Counted from the stretch's first letter, positions 53,284-63,564 are shown. The stretch: DNA of 64,000 bases from Parapontixanthobacter sp963736595 (GCA_963736595.1 CAVTPG010000011.1:62001-126000), one strand, 5' to 3'. Notes: generated from the sequence alone by a model not told the origin. Program-made: numbers and translations.

Positions 53284-54045
53284 TTAGAATTGTTTGCTCA
53301 ATTCGTGCTGAACTGCCAAATCGCCCTCGCCATAGAGGTAGGAGGCGTCAGAACCGGCAAGATCATGCAGCTTTGCCAGGTCGTTGATTTCGACCTGACC
53401 GCGCTTGAATTCGGCTGCTCCGGATTCGCGCAAATCGCGCAGGACGCGGTTGATATGAACAGGTGTCGTGCCGCAGATATTGGCGACGTGCAATTGCGTC
53501 AGCGGGGCGCTGAAAGACAGTTTTTCAGCGCGATCCACCATCTGCAACCGGCTGTACACTTCAGAAAAGAAATGCGCGGCCCGGCCCAATGCGCGCAACT
53601 GGCCAAGCTTCATGATCCATTCGCGGTGAATGGCGGCATCGAGCAAGGTTGAAAACCACAACAGACGCGCGAGGTGCGGCTCGTTGACCATCACTTCTTC
53701 AAGCCGTTCATGCGGAACATACGCGACCTTGGCAGTGCCCAACGTAACGATGTTGTGATCCAGTCGTTTCAAGGCGAAAGCGTGCAAATCCATAAAGTCG
53801 CCCGCGACTTGAAAACCGACGATCTGCTCGCCCGCGCCGTGGTCGATCGTGCGCATGGCATAGCCGTCGATCAGCATGGTCGAATGGTCATAGACTTTAC
53901 CACGGGTCATCAAACGCTGATCGACTTCAGTGACTTCGACCTTATCGAAGACACTTTCGACAATCTCCATCTCGCGCTCGGATAGCGCGTGCCGCAACCG
54001 GCCCCTTAAAAAATTTCCGCTGATCGGATATTTCTCAGTGCTCAC
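53284..54045 (-). CDS. Crp/Fnr-family transcriptional regulator
   Basis: A 253-residue regulator with a cyclic-nucleotide-binding-like barrel (STMLIDGYAMRTIDHGAGEQIVGFQVAGDFMDLHAFAL) and a C-terminal helix-turn-helix (TQLHVANICGTTPVHINRVLRDLRESGAAEFKRGQVEI). No N-terminal Cys cluster for an Fe-S centre is visible, so it is not a classical Fnr. GTG start. The 254 bases upstream (54046-54299) hold only regulatory-type DNA and a possible extension of the next gene's C terminus. Confidence 0.87.
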   Translation of the reverse strand: MSTEKYPISGNFLRGRLRHALSEREMEIVESVFDKVEVTEVDQRLMTRGKVYDHSTMLIDGYAMRTIDHGAGEQIVGFQVAGDFMDLHAFALKRLDHNIVTLGTAKVAYVPHERLEEVMVNEPHLARLLWFSTLLDAAIHREWIMKLGQLRALGRAAHFFSEVYSRLQMVDRAEKLSFSAPLTQLHVANICGTTPVHINRVLRDLRESGAAEFKRGQVEINDLAKLHDLAGSDASYLYGEGDLAVQHELSKQF

Positions 54046-54299
54046 TCGATCGGTCCCCCCATGACGCTGTCAGCGTAAAACGCGCCGAACTCCGTCACCT
54101 CATCAGCAAATTTCATCTTGAAGATCAGCCATCCCATATTCGCCAGTTGGTTACAACTGTGACAGGTGCAGAAAAACCCAACAATTTCAAAACGCGTGAA
54201 GCTTAATCATCCGTAAACGGGTTGGAGCGCGACTGCTGGCAGTCTGTTCAGTCGCTCATCGCGCGGGCCAGAGCCGTGTCGATCTGGCGAAGTGCTTGC

Positions 54300-55517
54300 T
54301 CATACGTCTGCCGAGCTGACCGTACCGAACTCCGACACGAATTGCGCTTCTGACAAGCCTTCCGGCGCTTGCATCAAGCTATCAGGTAACAGCTGATCCT
54401 GCGTAACAGTTCGCAATTGCCGGGCCACCGGCAACGCCCGATCCGCCTCCAACGCCACGCGCGCAAAGGCAAGTCCTGAGCGATCGGCCGCCAGATCGAG
54501 AAACGAGAAGCCCGACCCACCATCCAGACTGTCTTTCAGCTCTTTCCATTCGCCCAGACCCGTGGCCGCACCTTCTCCCAAGGTTGCCGATAATTGCGCC
54601 GACAATGCCCAGTGCTTAGCGAGATCGTTGCGCGAGCGCAGAGTAATAAGGCCGGTCGGCGGTCCGCATTCCTCGATCGCTGCGGGTGCATCGGGTGCAA
54701 TCAGCCGGGCTTCGGCTGGCACGACGATCATTGCCACGGCAGTAAAGGCGGCACGATTGAATTGGGCATCGGGAGTGCGGGTTTCAGGTGCGAAGGCGAC
54801 ACGTAGCAGGGCGGGCAGAGTGTCGATGTTGTCCTCACGCTGCGCCAGCACCGTGCGGCAGTAGATCTCGGCGACGACCTGCGGATCGATCGGTTTGCTG
54901 CCTGCGCGCACCAATTCATCGATCAGGCCGGTGCTGCCGGGCAGGGCCAACCGCGCAACCACCGTGTCGTCATTGACAGCCACCGAGCGAAAAATCTCGT
55001 CAAGCGGGCGAAGCTCCGCCCCGCGCCATACCAGCAATTTGCGTGCCGCTTTTGCGCTCCAACGCACCACAAACGCAGGGATCGGCAAATTGCCGACTTG
55101 CGCGCGCGCTTCGGGAAAGCCTTGATGCTTGCCCGCAATCCCTGCCGAGCCATTGAGCCACAGGCCGAGCGGCAGTGGAATACTGGCCGAGCCGGTGGCA
55201 ATACCGTTCTCAACCGATAATGCCGTGCGCTTGAAGCCGGTGGCATCGCTGACCAGCACCGCGCCCGCTGCCAGCATCGTATCATCGAACGTCACGACGC
55301 CGCCTTCGGGATCGTCGCGAGTGCTGCGCAATTGCCGGAAAGCTTCCCGCGCATCGTTTATGTCGCGCGCGGTGGGTCGCTGTTGCACAGGTGTATCGGG
55401 CTGCGTGTCGATCGCCAGAATGCCGAGCAAGACCAAGAGTGCCGCAATGCCCAAGAGCAGCAGCTTTAGCGGTGAGCGACGCCCGGATTTCGCAGCAGAT
55501 TTGGCGGTTGCATTCAT
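54300..55517 (-). CDS. Membrane-anchored protein of unknown function
   Basis: A 405-residue protein with a short basic N terminus, one membrane helix (PLKLLLLGIAALLVLLGILAI) and a large periplasmic part. I do not recognise the family. The visible segments (FDDTMLAAGAVLVSDATGFKRTALSVENGIATGSASIPLPLGLWLNG; IPAFVVRWSAKAARKLLVWRGAEL) suggest a carrier-like or envelope protein. Downstream, another frame continues coding-like (RQTYEQALRQIDTALARAMSD, stop at 54248), so the true C terminus may lie beyond a frameshift near 54310. Confidence 0.65.
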   Translation of the reverse strand: MNATAKSAAKSGRRSPLKLLLLGIAALLVLLGILAIDTQPDTPVQQRPTARDINDAREAFRQLRSTRDDPEGGVVTFDDTMLAAGAVLVSDATGFKRTALSVENGIATGSASIPLPLGLWLNGSAGIAGKHQGFPEARAQVGNLPIPAFVVRWSAKAARKLLVWRGAELRPLDEIFRSVAVNDDTVVARLALPGSTGLIDELVRAGSKPIDPQVVAEIYCRTVLAQREDNIDTLPALLRVAFAPETRTPDAQFNRAAFTAVAMIVVPAEARLIAPDAPAAIEECGPPTGLITLRSRNDLAKHWALSAQLSATLGEGAATGLGEWKELKDSLDGGSGFSFLDLAADRSGLAFARVALEADRALPVARQLRTVTQDQLLPDSLMQAPEGLSEAQFVSEFGTVSSADV

Positions 55518-55693
55518 AGCTGCGCCGTTCTCACAACCGCTCGCTCAAGGAAAGGCAAATGTGTCTGCCACCGCGTTGTTACAGGTTTGCTGTGCAATCG
55601 CCTCACTCGATCAATAGTTTTGATAAAATCGGTTTGCTCGAATACGTGGCGGGTGTATCTACGGTCATAAATCAACACAATTGACGAGGAATT

Positions 55694-57907
55694 ATGGATA
55701 TGGATGCAAAGACTGGCAGTATCGACGGCGGTTGTCCCTTTACCGGCGGGGACGCTCAGATGCGCTCGCTATTGGGGCGGCAAAATCGCGATTGGTGGCC
55801 CGATCAGCTTAATCTGGAAATCCTGACCGAAGGTGGCCGCGCCGCCGATCCGATGGGCGAAGATTTCGATTATGCCGAGGCCTTCAACACGCTGAACTAT
55901 CAGGGCTTGAAAGACGACCTCACCGCGCTGATGACTGACAGCCAAGAATGGTGGCCTGCCGATTACGGCCATTACGGACCATTTTTTATCCGCATGGCAT
56001 GGCACGCTGCAGGCACTTATCGCACGGGCGATGGCCGGGGTGGCTCGTCAAGCGGTCAGCAACGTTTTGCGCCGCTGAACAGCTGGCCCGACAACGGCAA
56101 TCTCGACAAGGCGCGCCGTTTGCTATGGCCGATCAAGCAGAAATACGGACGCCACATCAGCTGGGCCGATCTGTTCATTCTTACCGGAAATGTCGCCATC
56201 GAATCGATGGGCGGTCCGGTGTTCGGTTTCGGTGGCGGGCGCAAGGACGTGTTCGATCCGGAAACCGTATATTGGGGCACGGAAGAGCAGTGGGTCGATA
56301 CTGGCGCCAAAACGCGCATCGCTCCGGATGAGGGCAAGGCGCTGGAAAATCCGCTTGCCGCGATCCAGATGGGCCTCATCTACGTCAATCCCGAAGGACC
56401 GGGCGGCGACCCGCACAATGCCGAAGGCATGGCGCGCGATATGCGCGAAACCTTTGCCCGCATGGCGATGAATGACGAGGAAACCGTGGCACTGACTGCT
56501 GGTGGACACGCATTCGGCAAGGCGCATGGTGCCAAGCCAATCGACACATTCAGCGGCGCGCCCGAAGGTGAAAATCTGCATCAGATGGGCTTTGGCTGGA
56601 TGACCGATCCCGAAGAGATCGGCAAAGGCCACATCACGACTTCCGGCATCGAGGGTGCGTGGACTCCCAATCCAACTCAGTGGGGCGGCGATTATTTCCG
56701 CCTGCTGTTCAAATATGATTACGAGTTGGTGCAATCGCCTGCCGGTGCGAACCAGTGGCAGCCGGTGAACCCCGACGAAGCCGATATGGCGCCCGATGCG
56801 CGCGATGCGTCGAAGAAGGTTCCGACCATGATGACGACGGCGGATATGGCGCTGAAGCGCGACCCGGAATATCGCAAGATTTCCGAACGTTTCCGCGACG
56901 ACCAATCTGCGCTGGACGATGCCTTTGCCCGCGCATGGTTCAAACTTTGCCACCGCGATATGGGTCCGAAGGTCCGTTATCAGGGACCAGAAGTGCCGGA
57001 AGAAGACCTGATCTGGCAAGATCCGGTTCCTGCTGGCACATCGGCCTCGGATGCAGCGGTGTCGGATTTCAAGTCGGCTGTACTGAATAGCGGTTTGTCG
57101 GTTGGCGAACTGGTGAAAGCGGCCTGGGCTTCGGCTTCGACGTATCGCAATTCGGACCATCGCGGCGGTGCCAATGGCGCTCATGTGCGGCTGGCTCCGC
57201 AAAAGGACTGGAAGGTTAACGATCCAGAAGAGCTGGCCAAGGTTTTGGCGAAGCTTGATGAATTGCGCGGCGATCTGTCGATGGCCGATGCGATTGTCAT
57301 TGCCGGTTCGGCGGCGGTCGAGAAAGCGGCCAAGGACGCCGGTTTCGATATTACCGTGCCGGTCACGACCGGACGCGGCGATGCCACGGCGGAGCAGACG
57401 GACGCTGAAAGTTTCGAGCCGCTAGAGCCGTTTGCCGATGGTTTCCGCAATTATCTGCAAACCAAAGCTTCGGTCAAAACCGAGGATATGCTGGTCGATC
57501 GGGCACACCTGCTCGGCCTGTCGATCCCGGAAATGGCCGTTGTTCTTGGCGGAATGCGGGCGATGGGCGCGGTCAGCACGCACGCCAAGCATGGCACTAA
57601 GATCGGCGTGTTGACGGATCGTCCGGGTCAGCTGACCAACGATTTCTTCGTCAACCTGCTCGAAATGGGTACGATCTGGGAAGTGGTCGATGAGTCCGGC
57701 GATGAAGAATTCGTCGGCAAGGACCGTTCGAGTGGCGAAGAAAAGTGGCGTGCGACCCGCACCGATCTGGTCTTCGGATCGAACTCGCGCTTGCGCGCCG
57801 TTGCCGAAGTCTATGCGGAAAACGGACACGAAGAAAAATTCGTGCATGATTTTGTGAAGGCATGGACGAAAGTTATGGATGCCGATCGCTTCGATCTGAA
57901 ACGCTAA
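55694..57907 (+). CDS. katG: Catalase-peroxidase KatG
   Basis: A 737-residue bifunctional haem enzyme that removes hydrogen peroxide. The distal site RMAWHAAGTYRTGDGRGG contains the Arg, Trp and His; the Tyr of the Met-Tyr-Trp crosslink is in MGLIYVNPEGPGG and the proximal region is VALTAGGHAFGKAHGA. The C-terminal non-haem domain (GELVKAAWASASTYRNSDHRGGANGAHVRL) is complete. No oxyR gene is adjacent; control is not evident from the sequence. Confidence 0.98.
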   Translation: MDMDAKTGSIDGGCPFTGGDAQMRSLLGRQNRDWWPDQLNLEILTEGGRAADPMGEDFDYAEAFNTLNYQGLKDDLTALMTDSQEWWPADYGHYGPFFIRMAWHAAGTYRTGDGRGGSSSGQQRFAPLNSWPDNGNLDKARRLLWPIKQKYGRHISWADLFILTGNVAIESMGGPVFGFGGGRKDVFDPETVYWGTEEQWVDTGAKTRIAPDEGKALENPLAAIQMGLIYVNPEGPGGDPHNAEGMARDMRETFARMAMNDEETVALTAGGHAFGKAHGAKPIDTFSGAPEGENLHQMGFGWMTDPEEIGKGHITTSGIEGAWTPNPTQWGGDYFRLLFKYDYELVQSPAGANQWQPVNPDEADMAPDARDASKKVPTMMTTADMALKRDPEYRKISERFRDDQSALDDAFARAWFKLCHRDMGPKVRYQGPEVPEEDLIWQDPVPAGTSASDAAVSDFKSAVLNSGLSVGELVKAAWASASTYRNSDHRGGANGAHVRLAPQKDWKVNDPEELAKVLAKLDELRGDLSMADAIVIAGSAAVEKAAKDAGFDITVPVTTGRGDATAEQTDAESFEPLEPFADGFRNYLQTKASVKTEDMLVDRAHLLGLSIPEMAVVLGGMRAMGAVSTHAKHGTKIGVLTDRPGQLTNDFFVNLLEMGTIWEVVDESGDEEFVGKDRSSGEEKWRATRTDLVFGSNSRLRAVAEVYAENGHEEKFVHDFVKAWTKVMDADRFDLKR

Positions 57908-57931
57908 GCCATCATAGCAAGACGCAAATTG

Positions 57932-57964
57932 GCCCGCTTGTCCGCCCGGATGAGCGGGCTTTTT
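57932..57964 (+). terminator. Rho-independent terminator after katG
   Basis: A 7-bp GC-rich stem (GCCCGCT at 57932-57938, AGCGGGC at 57953-57959) is followed by five T. The next gene, convergent, ends at 57970. Confidence 0.85.
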
Positions 57965-57969
57965 GCCGC

Positions 57970-58776
57970 CTATCGTCTGCGCGCGAAGGGCATCAGCAGG
58001 CTGGGAAGCAATTGCGATGGTCGCTCGTCCTGATAATCGTCGAGGCCGATGGTCATCGCGTCATGCCCCTTGGCCGGATCATCGCGATAGCTGCGGAAAA
58101 TCCGGTCCCACAGCGAAGTGGAAAAGCCGTAATTGCTGTTCGTCTCGCGCTCGATCGTCGAGTGGTGGATGCGGTGCATATCGGGCGTCACAATTGCCCA
58201 GCGCAACACGCGGTCTAGCCCCAGCGGTAAGCGCAAATTGGCATGGCTGAACATCGATCCGGCGTTGAGCAAAACTTCGAAGATGAAGACAGCAATCAGC
58301 GCCGGACCCAGCGCCGCGACCAGCGCCAGCTTGAACAGCATCGACACGATGATTTCCAGCGGGTGAAACCGAAATCCGCTCGTCACGTCCAGATCGCGGT
58401 CCACGTGATGGACCTTGTGCAGCCGCCACAGGATCGGGATCTTGTGGGTGGCAACGTGCTGCCAGTAAATTGCCATATCGAGCAATGCCACTGCCAGCAC
58501 GATCTCCAGCCACACAGGCCAGTCGAGCGCGTTGAACAGACCCCATCCGCGCGCTTGGGCCATGCTCGCCATGCCCAGCGCAACGATGGGCAGAGCCAAG
58601 CGCAACAGAAGTGTGTCGATCACAATGAGGCTGATATTGGTGAACCAGCGGGCGGCGCGCGGCTGTGTGCGGCGACGGCGCGGGAAAGCGGCTTCGGCTA
58701 TGGCCAGCAGCACCAGCAATCCGGCAAACACGCCGAAGCGGATCATGCTGCCATTATCGGAAAAAAGCGCGTCCAT
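57970..58776 (-). CDS. Sterol desaturase/fatty acid hydroxylase family protein
   Basis: A 268-residue integral-membrane di-iron oxygenase-like protein. The histidine boxes HVATH, HKVHHVD, HANLR and HRIHH (with HHSTIERETNSNYG) are present, and four or more hydrophobic segments place it in the inner membrane. It hydroxylates or desaturates a lipid, but the substrate is unknown. Confidence 0.9.
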   Translation of the reverse strand: MDALFSDNGSMIRFGVFAGLLVLLAIAEAAFPRRRRTQPRAARWFTNISLIVIDTLLLRLALPIVALGMASMAQARGWGLFNALDWPVWLEIVLAVALLDMAIYWQHVATHKIPILWRLHKVHHVDRDLDVTSGFRFHPLEIIVSMLFKLALVAALGPALIAVFIFEVLLNAGSMFSHANLRLPLGLDRVLRWAIVTPDMHRIHHSTIERETNSNYGFSTSLWDRIFRSYRDDPAKGHDAMTIGLDDYQDERPSQLLPSLLMPFARRR

Positions 58777-58816
58777 ATGCGTCAGGTAAGCCTACGCGCG
58801 CAAAACGCCAAGCGCT

Positions 58817-59969
58817 TCACCCGAAATGCAGACGCCGGTACTTGCCCCGAAAATACAGCAGCGGATCGCGCTGCGGGGCGTAGCGGACCCGCTCGACCTC
58901 ACCCACCAGGATGATGTGATCGCCGCCATCATATTCCGCGTATTTGCGGCATTCGAAATTGGCGAGCGCATTGCCCAAGATCGGCACGCCGCGATCCCAT
59001 AATTCAAAGTCGGTTTCGGCAAAGCGATCCTCGCCTTTGGTGGCGAACAGGTTGGACACGGGCTGCTGCCCGATATGCAGGACATTGACGGCAAAATGGC
59101 TGGCTTCCTCCAGCACGGCGGTGGACCCGGCATTGCGGGCCGGGCAGACCAGCAGCAGCGGCGGATCGAGGCTTACGGAAGTAAAGCTGTTGGCGGTCAA
59201 CCCAACATGGCTGCCATCGGCGGCGGTGGCAGTGACGACGGTAACGCCGGTCGCAAATGTGCCGAGCGCATCGCGCAATGTGCGCGGATCGACGCCGGTG
59301 ACATATTCATCGGCGGTGCGCGGGATGCGCCGTTCGAGAAACTCGACCAATGTGGCGTGGAAATGTTCGGTATGCTCAGCGTGATCGATAGCGAGCAGAG
59401 ATTTGCGTTCGCAATTTTCGCTTTCGGGTAAGTCCGGGGTTTGCTCATCGCCCGGATCGAGCGCCAGAACAGGGGCAGCAATGCGACCGATATTGCGCGT
59501 CAGGCGCTTGGCTAAATCCGCTTCGTCTAGCTGTCCCGACACCAGAGCCGATCCATGTTCGCGTGCGCTTGCTTGCTTTAAAGCGCCGCCGCCTAGCATG
59601 ATCAAGCCGCTCGCCAGATCGGGTCCGCCTTCGCCCAAAGCTATTGCCGCGATCAGGCCGGACATTCCTGCCCCTACGATCACCGGACGCGAGGATAATT
59701 GCCGCAATACTGCATAAAGATCGCCGATATAGGCTTCGCTATCATAGCGGTCATCGCTGGGCGCTTCGCTATTGCCGTGGCCGCGCAGGTCCAGCGTTAT
59801 GACATGACGGCCCGCTTCGGCCAGCGCATTCGCCGCATCATGCCAGACGCTGCGTGTCTGCCCGATATCCGGTACAAACAGCACGGTCGGGGCATGGCGC
59901 GTCCCCCATTCATCCGCAGCAAGGCGCAGCCCGCCAAAGCCTTCGAAATGCGCCTCTGCGATGGGTCAT
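58817..59969 (-). CDS. Alpha/beta hydrolase-flavin reductase fusion (frameshifted at the start)
   Basis: Residues 1-215 are alpha/beta hydrolase-like (VLFVPDIGQTRSVWHDAANALAEAGRHVITLDLRGHGNSEAP; nucleophile elbow GAGMSG with Met in place of Ser). Residues 220-383 are an HpaC/NmoB-type FMN reductase (LRDALGTFATGVTVVTATAADGSHVGLTANSFTSVSLDPPLLLVC). The ATG at 59969 with AAGGAG is in another frame. Dropping one G (plus strand 59963-59965) gives MTIAEAHFEGFGGLRLAADEWG. A reductase normally supplies reduced flavin to a monooxygenase. Confidence 0.82.
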
Positions 59970-60163
59970 ACTCCTTCAGGATGCAGGGTCGCATCCGGTT
60001 CATGTCGCCTAGCCGCACGCGGTTTGCTTGGCAATCGGATCGGCCATCTTCCACGCCGCCTTTTGCAATTTGCAGAGCTTTATCCGATCATTGACAGTTG
60101 ACGAAGCGAGTGACGTGTTTATCCATGACGAATACGTTGCAAAAGAAAATGGGAATTTGTGCC

Positions 60164-60922
60164 ATGAGCGATATTTTAACCCGCGAAGAAGAGGGCGTGC
60201 TGATCATCACGATCAACCGTCCCGAAGCCAAAAACGCAATGACCAAGGCGGGGGCCGAAGGCATTGCCGAAGCCCTCGATCGGCTGGATGCAGAGGATTC
60301 CTTGCGCGTCGGGATCATCACCGGCGCGGGTGGCACATTTTGTTCGGGCATGGATCTGAAAGGCTTTCTGCGCGGCGAAAGCCCCATCGTCGAAGGACGC
60401 GGGTTTGGCGGGTTGGTGCAGCAACCTCCGAAAAAACCGCTGATCGCTGCGGTGGATGGCTATGCGCTGGCTGGCGGGCTGGAACTGATGATCGCGTGCG
60501 ATCTCGTCGTAGCGAGTAGCAGTGCGAAATTCGGCATTCCCGAAGCAAAACGCGGTTTGGCCGCTGCGGCGGGTGGCTTGATGATGCTGCCTGATCTCAT
60601 CCCGCATAAGATCGCGATGGAACTGGCGCTGACGGGTGATTTCATCGATGCCAAGCGTGCGCATGAAATCGGCCTGATCAACCGGATCGCCGAGGGTGAT
60701 GCGCTGGACGGCGCAATGGCATTGGCGCGCACCATCACCGACAATGGTCCGCTTGCCGTGCAAATTTCCAAGCAAATCATCGAGGAATCGCGCAGCTGGT
60801 CGCGCGAAGAACGCTGGGACAAGCAAGCGCAGATCGTGCCGAAAGTCTTTATGTCGCAGGATGCGCGCGAGGGTGCCGCCGCCTTTGCCGAAAAGCGCAA
60901 ACCCAACTGGACCGGCAAATAA
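60164..60922 (+). CDS. Enoyl-CoA hydratase (crotonase family)
   Basis: A 252-residue crotonase. GGTFCSGMDLKGFL and AAVDGYALAGGLELMIACDLVVAS form the oxyanion hole; FGIPEAKRGLAAAAGGLMMLPDLIP carries one catalytic Glu position (PEAK). The start MSDILTREE is preferred; an earlier in-frame ATG would add poorly coding residues. It is followed 48 bases later by an acyl-CoA dehydrogenase gene and may act in the same fatty-acid-type pathway. Confidence 0.92.
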   Translation: MSDILTREEEGVLIITINRPEAKNAMTKAGAEGIAEALDRLDAEDSLRVGIITGAGGTFCSGMDLKGFLRGESPIVEGRGFGGLVQQPPKKPLIAAVDGYALAGGLELMIACDLVVASSSAKFGIPEAKRGLAAAAGGLMMLPDLIPHKIAMELALTGDFIDAKRAHEIGLINRIAEGDALDGAMALARTITDNGPLAVQISKQIIEESRSWSREERWDKQAQIVPKVFMSQDAREGAAAFAEKRKPNWTGK

Positions 60923-60970
60923 TCGCATCGCTTTCCACGTTGTAACAATCACTAAACTCAGGATTTCCCC

Positions 60971-62134
60971 ATGCCCGTAATCGACATACCGCAGCCCGAA
61001 TTTATGGAAGACGAGGAAATTTCAATCTTCGCCGATGCCGTGGGCAAATTCTTTGCCAAACACGCGCCGGAAAAACGCGTTCTGCAGTGGCGCGCCGATG
61101 GTCAGGTGGAGCGCGAATTCTGGAGCGAAGCGGGCGAAGCGGGCTTGCTCGGCGTATCCGTACCGGAAGAATATGGCGGACATGGCGGCGATTTCCGGCA
61201 CGACATGGTGGTGCTGGCCGAACAGAGCAAGCACGGCGTAGAGGGTTTTGCAGCCAGCCTGCACAATGTCATCATCCTGCCCTATCTGGTCAGTCACGGG
61301 ACCGAAGAGCAGAAGAAGAAATATCTGCCGCGTCTGGTCAGCGGTGACCTGGTAAGTGCGATTGCGATGAGTGAACCGGGTGCTGGCTCGGATTTGCAAA
61401 GCATCACCACGACCGCCTTGAAAGAGGGCAATGGCTATCGCCTCAATGGTTCGAAAACTTATATTTCTAACGGTCAGATTGCCGATTTCATTATCGTCGT
61501 GGCCAAGACCGACCCCAAGGAAGGCCACAAAGGCATCAGCCTGGTTTTGATGGAAACCGAAGGTGCGGAAGGATTTGCACGCGGCAAGAAACTCGACAAG
61601 ATCGGGCTGGATGCACAAGATACTTCTGAGCTGTTCTTCGACAATGTGTTTGTGCCGGGCGAAAACATTCTAGGCGGGGTCGAGGGTAAGGGCTTTTATC
61701 AACTGATGGGCGAATTGCCGCAAGAGCGCCTGGTGATCGCGATGGAAGCCATGCGCGGTATCGAACGCGCGCTGGATGTAACGGTCGAATTCGTGAAGCA
61801 GCGCAAGGCTTTCGGACAGACCGTGTGGGACTTTCAAAACACGCAATTCGTGCTGGCTGATTTGAAGGCCAAGGGCACTGCTGGCCGCGTGTTCGTCAAT
61901 GATTGCATCGCCAAATTGCTGGACAAAAAGCTGGATGTGGCAACGGCCAGCATGGCGAAATACTGGATCACGGAATTGCAAAGCGAAGTGGTCGATAAAT
62001 GCCTGCAATTGCATGGCGGGTCGGGCTACATCAATGATTACCCGATTGCGCGAATGTATCGCGACAGCCGGATTGCGCGGATTTATGGCGGGTCAAACGA
62101 GATCATGAAGATGTTGATCGCTCGCTCGATGTAG
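60971..62134 (+). CDS. Acyl-CoA dehydrogenase
   Basis: A 387-residue FAD-dependent acyl-CoA dehydrogenase. IAMSEPGAGSDLQSI and NGSKTYISNGQIADFIIV contact FAD and substrate, ERLVIAMEAMRGIERAL follows, and the C-terminal HGGSGYINDYPIARMYRDSRIARIYGGSNEIMK carries the catalytic Glu. It is intact, in contrast to the frameshifted copy at 20392. Confidence 0.94.
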   Translation: MPVIDIPQPEFMEDEEISIFADAVGKFFAKHAPEKRVLQWRADGQVEREFWSEAGEAGLLGVSVPEEYGGHGGDFRHDMVVLAEQSKHGVEGFAASLHNVIILPYLVSHGTEEQKKKYLPRLVSGDLVSAIAMSEPGAGSDLQSITTTALKEGNGYRLNGSKTYISNGQIADFIIVVAKTDPKEGHKGISLVLMETEGAEGFARGKKLDKIGLDAQDTSELFFDNVFVPGENILGGVEGKGFYQLMGELPQERLVIAMEAMRGIERALDVTVEFVKQRKAFGQTVWDFQNTQFVLADLKAKGTAGRVFVNDCIAKLLDKKLDVATASMAKYWITELQSEVVDKCLQLHGGSGYINDYPIARMYRDSRIARIYGGSNEIMKMLIARSM

Positions 62135-62169
62135 TTCCGCTTGGGCCCATTTCTCGCTAGCACGGGCGG

Positions 62170-63564
62170 ATGGGAGCAGCGGCAACTTCGAGACACAGCG
62201 CAGGAGGTGGCGCGCGGCATAGTTCGCGGGGCGGATGGTTGCTCGCCGCTTATGTGTTGTGCGCGATCTGGCTGGGCGGGGGCGGAACGCCGAACCCGTC
62301 AGCCGAAATTGCCTTGCAAGCAATTGCTGTGCTGCTTGCGCTTGTGTGGATTGCGAGTCGGAAGATCACGCCGCACCGAATTCCGCGCAGCGCATGGTGG
62401 CTGGCGGCGCTCATTCTTGTTGTGCCAATCATTCAGCTTATCCCTCTGCCACCGGTCATCTGGCAAGCAATGCCTGGTCGCGCGCTGGACACCGCAACGC
62501 TGGAACTGATCGGTGCTGCGCAAGATTGGCGATCGTGGAGCATCAGCCCTTCGCGCACTCTGGCCAGCCTGATGGCAATGCTGCCAGCGGTCGGCGCTAT
62601 GCTCGCCGCTACAACGCTCGACCGAAATGGCGTCAAGCGCGTGTTGCAAGTAATCGTGGTCAGCGGCCTGCTGATGGCGGTGCTTGGCGCGCTGCAATTA
62701 GCCACCGACGATGCGGCGTTCCGGTTCTACGAGCAGACGCATACCGGCTGGATCACGGGTAGCTTTGCCAATCGCAATGCAGCGGTCGATTTCTTCCTGA
62801 TTGCCGGGCTGACCGCCTCCTATCTCTATCGCGAGACGCCCGCCGACCACCGCAGGCCGATGCTGTTAATGGCAGTCCAAGCCATGTTGCTGGCAGCGGT
62901 CATCTTCACCGGGTCGCGTGCGGGCATTCTGCTGATCGCGCTTGTCGCCCCGCTCCATTGGCTATTGCTGCGCCGGACGCGAAAAGTGTCTCCTGTTCGC
63001 TCGCTGATCGTCGTAGAAGTGGCGGTTGTTGCGGTACTGGCTATCGGTGCACTAGCGGCCAACGGATCAGGGCGTTTGGGCGATGTTGCCGACCGCTTCA
63101 CTGGCGACGGTGATTTGCGGCATTTATTATGGCGCGATACCTGGGACGCCATCGTGGCATACTGGCCAATGGGGAGCGGCATCGGCACATTTCAGCCAGC
63201 CTTCCTGCCCTATGAGCGACTGGAAGCGGTGGACGCAACTTTCCCCAATCGCGCGCATAATGAATATCTCGAACTGCTGCTGGAAGCCGGCCTGTTCGCG
63301 CCGCTGATTTTACTTGCAATCGCTATCATTCTTACCAAAGCCGTCATGCGGATATGGAGCGAATACCCTACGCATCGCAGCACGGTTATTTTCGCTGTTG
63401 GATCATTGTCGGTGATGGCGCTTCACGGACTGGTTGATTATCCGTTTCGCACTATGGCACTATCGACATTGGGCGGCATTTTGGCTGGCATGATCTTGCG
63501 ATCGGGTCGGACGAATGGCCCGCCGACAGAGCAAAAGAGATCGGGTCATGAGGGTGCAGTGTAG
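62170..63564 (+). CDS. O-antigen ligase/polymerase (Wzy-like) membrane protein
   Basis: A 464-residue polytopic protein with about ten membrane segments. The O-antigen-ligase-type region FTGSRAGILLIALVAPL and the periplasmic loop with MGSGIGTFQPAFLPYERLEAVDATFPNRAHNEYLELLLEAGLF (conserved H-N-E) are visible. It polymerises or attaches polysaccharide repeats at the periplasmic face. It overlaps the export gene by 17 bases, so they form the start of an exopolysaccharide operon that leaves the window. Confidence 0.88.
   Translation: MGAAATSRHSAGGGARHSSRGGWLLAAYVLCAIWLGGGGTPNPSAEIALQAIAVLLALVWIASRKITPHRIPRSAWWLAALILVVPIIQLIPLPPVIWQAMPGRALDTATLELIGAAQDWRSWSISPSRTLASLMAMLPAVGAMLAATTLDRNGVKRVLQVIVVSGLLMAVLGALQLATDDAAFRFYEQTHTGWITGSFANRNAAVDFFLIAGLTASYLYRETPADHRRPMLLMAVQAMLLAAVIFTGSRAGILLIALVAPLHWLLLRRTRKVSPVRSLIVVEVAVVAVLAIGALAANGSGRLGDVADRFTGDGDLRHLLWRDTWDAIVAYWPMGSGIGTFQPAFLPYERLEAVDATFPNRAHNEYLELLLEAGLFAPLILLAIAIILTKAVMRIWSEYPTHRSTVIFAVGSLSVMALHGLVDYPFRTMALSTLGGILAGMILRSGRTNGPPTEQKRSGHEGAV

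Noticed and set aside
56123..57202. 359-codon open frame opposite katG
   Set aside because: KatG is intact and conserved over this stretch; the antisense frame has no support.
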